Assembly: GCA_001769655.1 (NCBI GenBank)
Contig: MEPC01000024.1
Location: forward strand, 1 to 64,000
From: Bacteroidetes bacterium RIFCSPLOWO2_12_FULL_37_12
Lineage (GTDB): Bacteria; Bacteroidota; Bacteroidia; 2-12-FULL-37-12
DNA: 64,000 nt
Direction of reading: 5' to 3'
Below the pieces are notes generated by a model. The model worked only from the letters and a program-made list of their open reading frames with translations, was not told the DNA's origin and ran no database searches. How positions within the stretch are numbered: position 1 is the first letter of the stretch; each line of letters starts with the position of its first letter. Of the stretch, positions 28,501 to 36,568 are shown piece by piece. A program made the translations under genes and the position numbers.

Positions 28501-30506
28501 CAGGCAACACCACCCAACAAATGATAAATCTTGCAGCACAAGAAGGGAAGAAAAATATACTTGTCTGCATTTTATTTTCTCAATTACCTTCTAAAGAGGA
28601 AGAATTTTTAATAAACATAAAAGAAGTAAAAGGGCAAAAGAAAAAAAATAAACAAACATTGTTTGAAGCACCTGTAATCAGCGAAATAAGTTCAGCCGTT
28701 TCTGTTAATTTCTTTTATCGCCTTCCTCTAAGGAATTATGAATCAGCTGACTGTCCTATATGTGAACACATCCATGCATTAAGAGAGTTTGAAATTAAAG
28801 GCGAGCACATGAGTGACTTCTACATGAAAAGAAGGGAGCGTTTAAAAATTAAAGACAAGGATAAAGCAGATTTACCGCCCCAGGACTTTTATGCTAACGA
28901 TAATATCTTTTTAGATTCAGAAGTGATTCTGCACATGTTCAAGTTTCGTGTTTTATTACAAGAAGCACTTTTGTCAACGAGAAAAAGAAAAGAGATAGAA
29001 GATTACTTCGTTAAGATTTTTCAAAATATTGAAAAAGAAAAAATAAATCCAAAGTCAGAGATTTATTCCATCCTCTATTTTTTATCTACTGAAATAATGT
29101 GGATGCAAAAACCCCCTTTAGTTTTCCTAAGTATTCGTAAAACTCTTTCCCAAATTGCTAAAACTATTGCAGTTTGGAAATTGGAAGAAGCAAGAGATTT
29201 CTTTTTTGATGAACCGACCTTAGTTCGTTACAAGTTTGCGGCAATTAGTGTTCTTAGGTCATCAGATAAAAACGAATTTAATCTTTCAATACATGATATT
29301 TTCGCAAGTGCTAAGAGAGGAGATTTATACTCTCATTCTATAACGCAAAATCTTTTTTATCATACCTACTCCTATTTAAAAAGACAATATCATACTTCAA
29401 GTGAATACTTTGATATTGTAATAAAAAAACTTGATTTGATTTTAAAAGAAAATAATCTGAGTAGCAAATTAAAAAACGTCATTATTTTCTTGCGATACTT
29501 TGCAGAGAAAAGAAAATTTGAAATTGCAATTCCATCTGATACAAAAATGTCAGCGTTTAATAGCTACAAGAAACAAATCATAGACAACTACGGACTAAGC
29601 TACAAGCATAATAATGTCAGCGATGATTTCACAGAGGTGAAACCTATTGATTACTTACAGATGTTGCAAACTCACCATGAAAAGAATTTGTCAGAAGAAA
29701 ACTTAAAATCAATTATTGAAAATTCAGGGTTTGTTAACTGGCTCAGTATAGTTCCGAAAAGATGGTCTGATGTCGCTGCATATCTAAACAATGTCGTAAT
29801 AAATCACTTTGGCAAACTTGATGATTTAGTAAACTCAAAACTATTTTCTTCAAGTGACACTTTGTTTGCAACATTTATCCGACAAATGTTATCCGAGAAA
29901 AAACTATTTGGTGTCAATGACGAATTGACTTTGCAGATTAACGATATTATTACAAACTCTTCTATACTCGGAAGCCGAAGTTTCTTTAATCGCTTCATAA
30001 GTACATGGAATTTTTACTACCAAAGTTTCATGCATGTGAATGCACATGCACCAGCATTATCATGTCCATTGGTTAAAATCGCTGAACAAGCTCCTTGTAA
30101 TTTTTTAGACGCGGTTAATAAGTCAATTGGCGAATCTGAAAGAAAAGCAAAAGGTCAAAATATAAAAATCGATTTTAATTGTAAAATAACCAATGATGCG
30201 AAAATATTTTTTCCGTATAGCCAGCTTAAACGCTTTTTTGACCAAGTATTTTTATATAATCTCTTTACTCATCATATAAATGGGCAAACAATAACAGTTG
30301 CGGTTGAGCAGATTTTAAAATCAGATGAAAGTATCACAATTAGAATAAGCAGTAAGGGAACAAAGCCAAAGGAAAGAAACAGTGGAGGACTAAATAAATT
30401 CGTTACTGAGTTTGCACTGTTCGGAGGACATTTGAATTACGACTATAACAAATCAAGAAAAGAATTTTTAATTGATATTAAACTATTAATTTGGAAAGAT
30501 GAGTAA
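25515..30506 (+). CDS. 1663-residue multidomain STAS / GHKL-ATPase / PRTase-like protein, putative conflict-system sensor
   Basis: No named family is recognised for the whole protein. Visible parts: a basic N-terminus; a STAS-like strand-helix segment at about 55-95 (GLLIDLSQIRWVELGAAAQL); a GHKL/histidine-kinase-type ATPase domain at about 235-420 with N box NELLKNVREHS (247-257), G1 box GDNGDGL (303-309) and G2 box RGTKGLYRI (348-356); two PRTase-like Rossmann segments, NVIILTTIIST (758-768) and NIVIVDWGSLTGNTTQ (986-1001); a CPIC knuckle near 1080; a long helical region; and a second degenerate GHKL-like C-terminus (about 1500-1663). No phosphoacceptor His box of a classical kinase precedes the ATPase. 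It overlaps the next gene by 8 bp, so the two are translationally coupled. Role inferred: signal sensing and ATP-dependent switching. Confidence 0.7.
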   Translation: MAKKVKKQKQERKPFHLFKGMLRLVSSEFEKRFNNFNNEHQVFTELGWSVDSNRNGLLIDLSQIRWVELGAAAQLVLLIESAKKQGLKIMIALPLNKLSKGESESLVKSKANSDTEFQKKSEVFEGLRLSREYAKNYLSNIQFQRTSVCPHIKTGEVVFTEDYQFEAEKTNESETEIEKKSASEILRRIRRPDEIGYRFLIPLTWLKAKQHNHSLDFIEEKFTDVLSQSERGLDAIDAQAIKNVIINELLKNVREHSKCDDALICVALQPSKILTANDYLPCERNFIEWTSKTNTNYISIFFGDNGDGLCRTLEPAFKSNSNEKANDYNIIKWAFDKWSTSKTDETLRGTKGLYRILRIINKYNGLIAIRTAHENAGFQKGGLESSKFVHQTIENKKSLNIGLLPGTFLKMQFSPFKELIKFNITPHIAQYKQDDDYKWVTKTIRLDTRNPKETFVNDLSVKKLFGEQKTNVLILIDAKNSKLSKPDEIEDSIKNHLLHLSEARHPNGVVVYGFPTGWENIETIVNSVNSLIQEKRIKPEVDSEAIHPDKEDIYDPVLVLGENRQFCWVGDDTNIISCLNELYRSEQPPKKITKLESFNSLDLKSQTRVLQYFMSDDAVVTLEYGQALRFNFSNLKNHFSEQLKLKLNETIKEHKENQKYYVTPNLRNVKYWVNIDNLIKGDMKGYAFALSSALKEIDSTLPENLTNYKILIDNQDSFQLAVEFSGWIGIPKKNIINFNDEVDGRLPRRNPIFEEKDNVIILTTIISTKETARRSLKAVLRDLANPIAVLGIINQSNDIPIAAWDNKRPTVSLINNVDFEISQEEISKHNLQPIFKAPFGYSDEPTDNESKPDKEIEKIYNLITEQKALHFSHIGKTNSRHFTFYLSATRLLNDEEKSEKLIYGKFYDRIKEWLDDIGENTFDIWRPTPDFKLLNPVNKITNKISNYFAEKRKYKCNNISEIKRVANYGEWSLMNPREYQMNPCENIVIVDWGSLTGNTTQQMINLAAQEGKKNILVCILFSQLPSKEEEFLINIKEVKGQKKKNKQTLFEAPVISEISSAVSVNFFYRLPLRNYESADCPICEHIHALREFEIKGEHMSDFYMKRRERLKIKDKDKADLPPQDFYANDNIFLDSEVILHMFKFRVLLQEALLSTRKRKEIEDYFVKIFQNIEKEKINPKSEIYSILYFLSTEIMWMQKPPLVFLSIRKTLSQIAKTIAVWKLEEARDFFFDEPTLVRYKFAAISVLRSSDKNEFNLSIHDIFASAKRGDLYSHSITQNLFYHTYSYLKRQYHTSSEYFDIVIKKLDLILKENNLSSKLKNVIIFLRYFAEKRKFEIAIPSDTKMSAFNSYKKQIIDNYGLSYKHNNVSDDFTEVKPIDYLQMLQTHHEKNLSEENLKSIIENSGFVNWLSIVPKRWSDVAAYLNNVVINHFGKLDDLVNSKLFSSSDTLFATFIRQMLSEKKLFGVNDELTLQINDIITNSSILGSRSFFNRFISTWNFYYQSFMHVNAHAPALSCPLVKIAEQAPCNFLDAVNKSIGESERKAKGQNIKIDFNCKITNDAKIFFPYSQLKRFFDQVFLYNLFTHHINGQTITVAVEQILKSDESITIRISSKGTKPKERNSGGLNKFVTEFALFGGHLNYDYNKSRKEFLIDIKLLIWKDE

Positions 30507-32112
30507 CCGAAAATTTAAAATAATTCATTGGGACGATGATAGCGTAATGAAGGGCTTCATTACAGGAACAATACCAAGCGTTCTTAAAGAGTTTGAATGC
30601 GAAGTTGAACAAGGAGATTTCTTTGATTCAAGTGTGCAGTTTGTTGAAAGGTTGAAGAATGTAAAATATGACTTGGTTATTCTTGATATTGAAAATGAAA
30701 CCGACAAGGACAATAAATCTGATGTAGGATTTGAGCTACTGAATGATGTAATTACAACATACAAGAACTCTATTCCGCTCTTAATTTTCTCCCGACACCC
30801 AAGAGTTTTAGAGAAAGTTGGGGAATTCAAAAAAGCACACAATCTAAATATTGAGTTCTTGAATAAAGGACTGAGAGGGGAACCGGCATATCAACAAAGA
30901 GTAAAAGAGAAACTAAAATTATTATTAAATCTTGGTTACCCCGAAGTTAAACTTCTACCCTACAATGATTTTAAAACTAAATCCGCTGTCAAATCAATTG
31001 GACTACACAACTTACAAAGTATTATCTCTCTTTATCTGAGTTCAAAATCAATCCTGAGTAATGACAAGGTTAGTATCAAAGTGATTGCACCTGGTTATTC
31101 AGGTGCGTATGTTTTTGAAGTGGTATTTGGTTCTTTAAGCAAGTTGCTTAAAATTTCTCATGATAAATCCGTTATCGTAAGAGAATATGAAAACCTAAAT
31201 TCATACTCTACATTTTTACCATCCAAAATTAAAATTGATTACGATAAAATTGACCCTACTCAACTTTCTTCCGAAGGATGGTATCCGATTTTTTATGAGT
31301 TGGTTTCATATTCAAATACTCTTTTCGGGTTCATTGCTAAAAACCAGAACCAACATTCAGAAATTGAAGCACTTTTAGCAGAGATATTTTCGGACGAAAG
31401 ATTTTTAAAATTATATCAACACAGAAAAGAATTTGACATCGTAATAAACAAAAATATTTTGGAAGACATTGATAGTGTAAGAGCTTCTTTTATTGAAAAC
31501 GCAGTGAAGACATTAGAACCAATCTTAAAAAAACACTCAAATATTTTTGATAAAAGTATAATTGACATAATCACTGAGCATCATTCCTTTGGAAATATCT
31601 CTGATGCGAAAATTGGAATTCCAAAGTCAAATAAAATCCTATCACATGCGGACTTGCATGCAGATAACATTCTTGTAGATTCTCAAAAATCTCCAATAGT
31701 AATTGACCCCGGCAGTATTAATTACAAATACTGGTCTTATGATATAAACCGACTTTTAATGGATTTATTTATTCGTGGAATCGGACACCAGACACTTGAC
31801 TACTTCGACATTAATTCTATTAAAAAGGATTACAGCATATTTCAAAACATACTTACACGACAAGCAATTCAGGTTGAAAATTTCAAAAGCGATGAAGGTT
31901 TTATTACCGCAATAAATTGGCTTATCAAGAATGTTACAGAGATTCACAAGACAGATTTTGTTGAATGGCAATATCAATTAGGACTTGGGCTTGAGTTATT
32001 GAAGGCATCGTATAAGAGTATTTCACTTCCTGCAAACAAGAGGGCATTGGCTTTATTGTGTGCATGTGAAGCAATAAAAAAAGCAAGTGCAACTTTGGAA
32101 ACAACAACATGA
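30499..32112 (+). CDS. Response-regulator receiver domain fused to an APH-like kinase
   Basis: 537 residues. Residues 1-125 are a receiver domain with the full phosphorylation set: acidic D12-D13, phosphoacceptor D63 (VILDIE), S99 (LLIFSRH) and K123 (FLNKG). Residues about 195-500 resemble the aminoglycoside phosphotransferase/choline kinase fold: a GYSGAYVFEV nucleotide loop (199-208), LLKIS strand (216-220), catalytic loop HADLHADN (383-390) and metal-binding IDPGS (402-406). A helical tail follows. No DNA-binding domain is present. The upstream GHKL protein would be the natural phosphate donor or switch for the receiver, although it lacks an obvious His box. It may belong with the kinase-like ternary-complex-associated domains predicted for bacterial conflict systems; that link is from memory and unproven. 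Confidence 0.8.
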   Translation: MSNRKFKIIHWDDDSVMKGFITGTIPSVLKEFECEVEQGDFFDSSVQFVERLKNVKYDLVILDIENETDKDNKSDVGFELLNDVITTYKNSIPLLIFSRHPRVLEKVGEFKKAHNLNIEFLNKGLRGEPAYQQRVKEKLKLLLNLGYPEVKLLPYNDFKTKSAVKSIGLHNLQSIISLYLSSKSILSNDKVSIKVIAPGYSGAYVFEVVFGSLSKLLKISHDKSVIVREYENLNSYSTFLPSKIKIDYDKIDPTQLSSEGWYPIFYELVSYSNTLFGFIAKNQNQHSEIEALLAEIFSDERFLKLYQHRKEFDIVINKNILEDIDSVRASFIENAVKTLEPILKKHSNIFDKSIIDIITEHHSFGNISDAKIGIPKSNKILSHADLHADNILVDSQKSPIVIDPGSINYKYWSYDINRLLMDLFIRGIGHQTLDYFDINSIKKDYSIFQNILTRQAIQVENFKSDEGFITAINWLIKNVTEIHKTDFVEWQYQLGLGLELLKASYKSISLPANKRALALLCACEAIKKASATLETTT

Positions 32113-32113
32113 A

Positions 32114-32240
32114 AGCCAACGCACAAAAAAATACACTCTTGCAAGTCGCTCAAGGCAACGCTGAAACCAAAGCTTGCAAGAGAGTATTTTTTTCTCCCGC
32201 CCAAGAAAAATTAAAAAAGAGTGTTTTCGCCAACGCTTTA
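32114..32240. repeat. Cassette-border palindromic repeat, copy 2
   Basis: It starts 1 bp after the kinase stop codon with AGCCAACGCAC and ends in TTCGCCAACGCTTTA. The inner hairpin is ACACTCTTGCAAG (32133-32145) with CTTGCAAGAGAGT (32173-32185). The block GAGAGTATTTTTT, CTCCC and CCCAAGAAAAATTAAAAAA is shared with copy 3 at 36175. Confidence 0.85.
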
Positions 32241-32301
32241 ATTAGAATCATACATTTGCAAACAACATTTAAAATAAAATCTAAAGATAAAAAATAATAA
32301 A

Positions 32302-33732
32302 ATGGCAAATCTTGAAAAAAAATACTACATCAATGTAGGAGCAAATGGAACATTTGCAGATTCTGGACAAGTTCACTCAACACCTTCTGATGTTGAAGAT
32401 ATTTTTAAATTCCTTAATGACAGCGACATTGAAAAACTTCTGATATATTTTCATGGAGGTTTGGTAAGTGAGAAAAATGGAATGAATGCAGCAGAATTAA
32501 TGAAAAATTATTTCGCTGATGTAAATTCAAAAAGACATGTTGTTTCCTTTGTTTGGGAAACTGGTCCGATTGAGACAGTTGTCCAAAACCTGAAAGATTT
32601 AAAGGAGTTGACAGGAAAAGATTTGTTTGAGGAAGTAATTAAATTTGTAATCAAAATTGTTGCTAAAAAACTTGGAATATCAGATGCAAGAGGCGATGGA
32701 GAATATTTAAGTGACACAATCATTAAAGAAGAAAAAAATAAAGTTGCACCATTTGAAAATCTTGACAAAGATTTAGGAACAAGAGGCGGTGCAATTATTG
32801 ACATTGATGATGAAGATGAAACATACAGCGAATTTTACAAAAAGTTAGAAGCAGAATCCAAAAATCTTTTGGATAATGAAGCATCTGACGAATTGAAAAA
32901 TATTAATGAGGATAATGAAGAAGTAAGCAGAGGTGGCTTTTTAGTTATAGCGAAAATTGTTGCTCAAATAGCTTTTGCTGTATTGAAACGCTATTGGAAG
33001 AAAACTCATCACGACTTTTATCCTACAGTAATGGAAGAAGCATTCCGAAAAATTTATTTGGATAAAATCGGGCACTGGGGCTGGAAACAAATGAAAGACA
33101 AATCGGATAAAATGTTTCAAAGCAATTCAGGACTTTCGGGAGATGCTCAATATGCCGGAGCATTCTTTCTTGCACTGCTTGACATGCATACAAAAAACAG
33201 AGTAACAGCAGGAAAGAAATTTGAAGTGGAATTAATTGGACATAGTGCAGGTTCCATTGCAATTTGTAACTTGCTGGAGGCAACAGGAAAAAACTTTCCA
33301 TCAATCAGATACAACAATATTTTCTTCCTTGCTCCTGCCTGCCGCACAGATTTGTTTCTTGAAAAGGGAAAGGCAGCAAAGGAGAAAGGATTATTTCAAA
33401 AGTTCAAAATGTTTACAATGGAAGAAAGCAATGAGAAGAAAGACTATTGTATTCCATTCATCTACACACATTCGTTACTGTATATGGTTTCAGGATTGTT
33501 TGAGGATGAAATTGATGCTAAAATTATGGGACTTCACGAACAGTTTAAAGCAATAGGACGCTATTCTGATTTTGACGAGTTGAAGAAATTGAATTCGTTT
33601 ATCAATGATAACAAACTTGTTCTTTCAACCGACACAACAAACACGGATGAAAGTATGCGTTCAAACTCTTTAAAGCATGGAGATTTTGACAATGATGACT
33701 ACACTTTAAAATCAATCTTGAAAAGCATTTGA
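32302..33732 (+). CDS. Predicted serine hydrolase (lipase/esterase fold), putative effector
   Basis: 476 residues, cytoplasmic, no signal peptide. An alpha/beta-hydrolase frame is visible: strand LLIYFHGGLV with an HGG oxyanion motif at 51-53, a large helical and acidic insertion (about 90-305), nucleophile elbow ELIGHSAGSIA with S315 in GHSAG, and strand NNIFFLAPACRTDLF near 340 that could supply the acid. The C-terminal His is not certain (one candidate is in LKHGDFDNDD). Lipases and esterases are common effectors in bacterial immune systems, but the family is not recognised here. It is the first gene of a three-gene unit, 2 bp ahead of the caspase-like gene. Confidence 0.75.
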   Translation: MANLEKKYYINVGANGTFADSGQVHSTPSDVEDIFKFLNDSDIEKLLIYFHGGLVSEKNGMNAAELMKNYFADVNSKRHVVSFVWETGPIETVVQNLKDLKELTGKDLFEEVIKFVIKIVAKKLGISDARGDGEYLSDTIIKEEKNKVAPFENLDKDLGTRGGAIIDIDDEDETYSEFYKKLEAESKNLLDNEASDELKNINEDNEEVSRGGFLVIAKIVAQIAFAVLKRYWKKTHHDFYPTVMEEAFRKIYLDKIGHWGWKQMKDKSDKMFQSNSGLSGDAQYAGAFFLALLDMHTKNRVTAGKKFEVELIGHSAGSIAICNLLEATGKNFPSIRYNNIFFLAPACRTDLFLEKGKAAKEKGLFQKFKMFTMEESNEKKDYCIPFIYTHSLLYMVSGLFEDEIDAKIMGLHEQFKAIGRYSDFDELKKLNSFINDNKLVLSTDTTNTDESMRSNSLKHGDFDNDDYTLKSILKSI

Positions 33733-33734
33733 TT

Positions 33735-34793
33735 ATGAACTATGCAGTTGTAATAGGCATTGACCACTATGACAAAAAACCTTTATCGGCTGCTGTAAGC
33801 GATGCAAAAGGGTTTGCTAAATATTTGTTTAGCAAAAAACTTGTTTCAGGGTCTGCTGATACCATAAATAAATTTAAGGACGAGCATACTGAAATAAATA
33901 TTGATAAGGCACTCCAAGACAACACAGGAACTGATAACCTTAAACTTTTATTGTCCGATACTGACAATCAAATTGCAGATAATAAAGATATTGATAAGGC
34001 GATTGACGATGTTATACAAGATGCAAAAAAACACAGAGCAGAAAAAAATCGCTTGTATTTTTATTTCGCTGGTCATGGCATGGGTGTTACTTATGATAAA
34101 ACAGCATTGTGTTTAAGATTTTGGCCAAATTGGTTTAATCACTGCATTTCAAGTTCTGATTACAAATCTTGGTTAATAAACAAAGGAGTGTTTGATGAAA
34201 TTCTGATTTTTCTAGATTGTTGCAGAGAGTATGACCAAAATATAGATGCAAAGTCTCCTTTTCCCGATTGGGAAACGCCTATTGGCGACAAATCTCCAAA
34301 CATCCTTATTTGTAATGCCACCATGTATGGCAAACTCAGTTTTGAAGTAGGTGCTGATAAAAAAAGAGGAGCATTCACATCTTTCTTAATTCAATCTTTG
34401 AATGGTGATGCAGACAGAAAAAACGAAGGAATAATAACTTCAAACTCTTTAAAAAATCACATCAATAATAATTTTGAAACTTATGCCACACAGCAGGGCA
34501 AGTATCAGCGAGGTGATGCCTTCACTCAAGGAACTAACGGAGATGCTATTGTAATTTGCGAAGTTGAAAACTTAGTTTCAGCACATAATTGTGAAATCAC
34601 TTTTAAGAGAAATTCAAATGTTACATTAAAAGGTAGAGATACTAAACCTATACGAACAGATGATGTTACAGAAGGCGATAAATGGAATTGCAAATTGGAA
34701 CAGGGCTTTAGCGTTTTGATTGACAACCACACCAACGAAAAGAAGTTAATTGAGAATTATTCTGAAAATACAATGAGCTATGTTAAGTTCTGA
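33735..34793 (+). CDS. Caspase-family (C14) cysteine protease
   Basis: 352 residues from the ATG at 33735; a TTG six bases upstream is also in frame but would overlap the previous stop. The N-terminal ~260 residues form a caspase/metacaspase domain: VVIGIDHYDKKPLSAAVSDA opens it, the catalytic His is H114 in YFYFAGHGMG, and the catalytic Cys is C163 in IFLDCCREYD. A beta-rich region (about 275-352) follows. Caspase-like proteases in bacteria act in signalling and abortive-infection pathways, activated by partner proteins. The gene is bracketed tightly by the hydrolase gene (2-bp gap) and the next gene (14-bp overlap), so the three proteins are probably made together. Confidence 0.88.
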   Translation: MNYAVVIGIDHYDKKPLSAAVSDAKGFAKYLFSKKLVSGSADTINKFKDEHTEINIDKALQDNTGTDNLKLLLSDTDNQIADNKDIDKAIDDVIQDAKKHRAEKNRLYFYFAGHGMGVTYDKTALCLRFWPNWFNHCISSSDYKSWLINKGVFDEILIFLDCCREYDQNIDAKSPFPDWETPIGDKSPNILICNATMYGKLSFEVGADKKRGAFTSFLIQSLNGDADRKNEGIITSNSLKNHINNNFETYATQQGKYQRGDAFTQGTNGDAIVICEVENLVSAHNCEITFKRNSNVTLKGRDTKPIRTDDVTEGDKWNCKLEQGFSVLIDNHTNEKKLIENYSENTMSYVKF

Positions 34794-36174
34794 AAATAAA
34801 TATCATGTTACTATTTCTTTCAATCAAAGAATTGAAGGAATACTGTTGTCCCTCGTTAACGGCATTTTAGAAACCGTTTACACAGGAGTTGCGGAGCAAT
34901 TAAGTTTAGAATTGCCAGTAGGCATTTACAAACTGAGAGCAAAGTTTATTGACTATATGCAAGAGTATCCTTTAATCATTGACGAAAACAAGAACTTCCG
35001 TTTAGATTTTGATTATCCTTCTGTTGCACCAATACTTTCATTCAGAACCACGCACGAATACTTTCACGGCAACTGCGAATACTTTAGCAAATTCACAACT
35101 GAAAAAGAAGAAAAAGCAAATCCAAGTTTATTATTTTTTGGAGCGAAATATGACAAGGATAAGTTCCAAAATGTCATAATGGAAAAACTGCTTTCCAATT
35201 ATTCAGTAATCAACAGCGATAACGAAACCCTTTCTCAATTCGACTCGGTAAATGCAAAGTTTAGTAATGACTATGGATGGTTGGCATTTTCAACCAAACT
35301 ACAAAATGGACAATATTTTTTGAAGTGGAACAATGAATCTGAATGCAGAATTTTTCCATTTTACATTTTTGACAATTACCAAACACAATTTTTTATTCGT
35401 TACTCAACATTGCCTGACTTTGAAAACTGTTTTTTCTTTTATACAAAGAAAATGTGTTTTAGTGTTGATGCAGAAGAATACCTTGTGCTCGACAAAATTC
35501 TTTTCGCATTCAAAGATTACAGCAACTATAAATTATTGACTGAAAAAGATATAAGCATCATTCAGCAACACCCCTACTTAGTTACTCTTATTCATATTCT
35601 TCAATCGGAACTAAGTGAAAAACTTGACTGCGAAGATTGTGAACATTTACTGTTGCCTGACTTAATACTTCTTTCGGACAATCCGAATGAAATTGAAAAT
35701 GATGAATTACTCCCTGTGATTTCATCGGTTATGAATAAATACTCCTATAACAAAAAAAATAAAAAAGTATCGTTCAAACCTGCTTCCTTAATTGACAGGA
35801 CAATTGACCATGTTAGATACGATTTGTTTTGGAATAACTTTTCAAAAATTGACAACACAATTGATTGGTTAGACCTGTATTCAAAGTTTATAAATAAATC
35901 TGATTTGTTTCCAGTAAGCAAAAGCGACAATCAAATTGTAAAACTAGGTAAGCGGGTTGCGAATAAATTTGCAAAGGCAAACAAAGACACAATTGAAGTA
36001 AGATTAAATTCCCTTATTGGTAAAATACAAGTTGAAAATTTTGAGAGTAATATAAACGAAACATTTAACAGTATCGGAGATGTATCTGAAATTGCAGACA
36101 AGCTAAACCTACCACCGACTAAAGTTTTGAGAAACTATGAAACTTACAAAGGAATTTATGACAAACTTAAATAG
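34780..36174 (+). CDS. Unknown partner protein of the caspase-like protease
   Basis: 464 residues, no recognised family. The N-terminal ~85 residues look like a small beta-sandwich (YHVTISFNQRIEG, VGIYKLRAKF, NKNFRLDFDY) that resembles in pattern the C-terminal beta region of the caspase-like protein. The middle is mixed alpha/beta with several aromatic-rich strands (FYIFDNYQTQFFIRY). A cysteine pair lies in LDCEDCEHLL near residue 285. The last 30 residues (SEIADKLNLPPTKVLRNYETY) have a helix-turn-helix-like pattern. It starts inside the end of the caspase gene, which indicates coupling. It could be the recognition or adaptor subunit for the protease; this is inference from position only. 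Confidence 0.7.
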   Translation: MLSSENKYHVTISFNQRIEGILLSLVNGILETVYTGVAEQLSLELPVGIYKLRAKFIDYMQEYPLIIDENKNFRLDFDYPSVAPILSFRTTHEYFHGNCEYFSKFTTEKEEKANPSLLFFGAKYDKDKFQNVIMEKLLSNYSVINSDNETLSQFDSVNAKFSNDYGWLAFSTKLQNGQYFLKWNNESECRIFPFYIFDNYQTQFFIRYSTLPDFENCFFFYTKKMCFSVDAEEYLVLDKILFAFKDYSNYKLLTEKDISIIQQHPYLVTLIHILQSELSEKLDCEDCEHLLLPDLILLSDNPNEIENDELLPVISSVMNKYSYNKKNKKVSFKPASLIDRTIDHVRYDLFWNNFSKIDNTIDWLDLYSKFINKSDLFPVSKSDNQIVKLGKRVANKFAKANKDTIEVRLNSLIGKIQVENFESNINETFNSIGDVSEIADKLNLPPTKVLRNYETYKGIYDKLK

Positions 36175-36290
36175 TCAACCCGCAAAAAATTCACTCTTGC
36201 AATTCGCACAAGACAACCGCACAAACCCAAAATTGCAAGAGAGTATTTTTTCTCCCACCCAAGAAAAATTAAAAAACAAAAAATTTCCTT
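36175..36290. repeat. Cassette-border palindromic repeat, copy 3
   Basis: It begins directly at the stop codon of the preceding gene. Hairpin arms CACTCTTGCAATT (36193-36205) and AATTGCAAGAGAG (36231-36243); the following TATTTTTTCTCCC and CCCAAGAAAAATTAAAAAA match copy 2. An open frame running across it (36137-36436) is repeat-derived. From 36291 to 36425 there is only unassigned intergenic sequence. Confidence 0.8.
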
Positions 36291-36425
36291 ACCTTCAAAA
36301 AAATAAAACTTCGCAACCGCACAGTGCTAACTTGACACAGACGAGCATTGAATGGTGGACAGCATTGAAAAAAGTTTATCGTAACTTGACACGGCAGCAC
36401 TTCGGACAGGCAGAAGCACATGCAG

Positions 36426-36568
36426 GTAACAACTAAGGCTTCGTTGCAACAGGGGCTTAAAAGAAATGGCGGGTGACGAACAGGTTTGAGAGTTTTTGCT
36501 ATTTATTTACTTTTGTGCGGGCTGACAGTGACGAGCATTTAATCCGCCACTTCTTTAAGCCCCGAACC
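36426..36568. repeat. attC-like long palindromic repeat A
   Basis: GGGGCTTAAAAGAAATGGCGG (36452-36472) pairs with CCGCCACTTCTTTAAGCCCC (36544-36563) around a ~70-base centre containing TGAGAGTTTTTGCT. The right end reads GAACC and is interrupted by an insertion sequence; the continuation GTTATCGG resumes at 37540. It is similar in design to 39309-39444. Confidence 0.75.

Noticed and set aside
32109-32297. 62-codon open frame after the receiver-kinase gene
   Set aside because: It is the translated palindromic repeat copy 2; its likeness to the frame at 36137-36436 is explained by shared repeat DNA.
36137-36436. 99-codon open frame after the caspase partner
   Set aside because: It runs through the repeat copy 3 and the non-coding stretch before palindrome A, and overlaps the end of a real gene.
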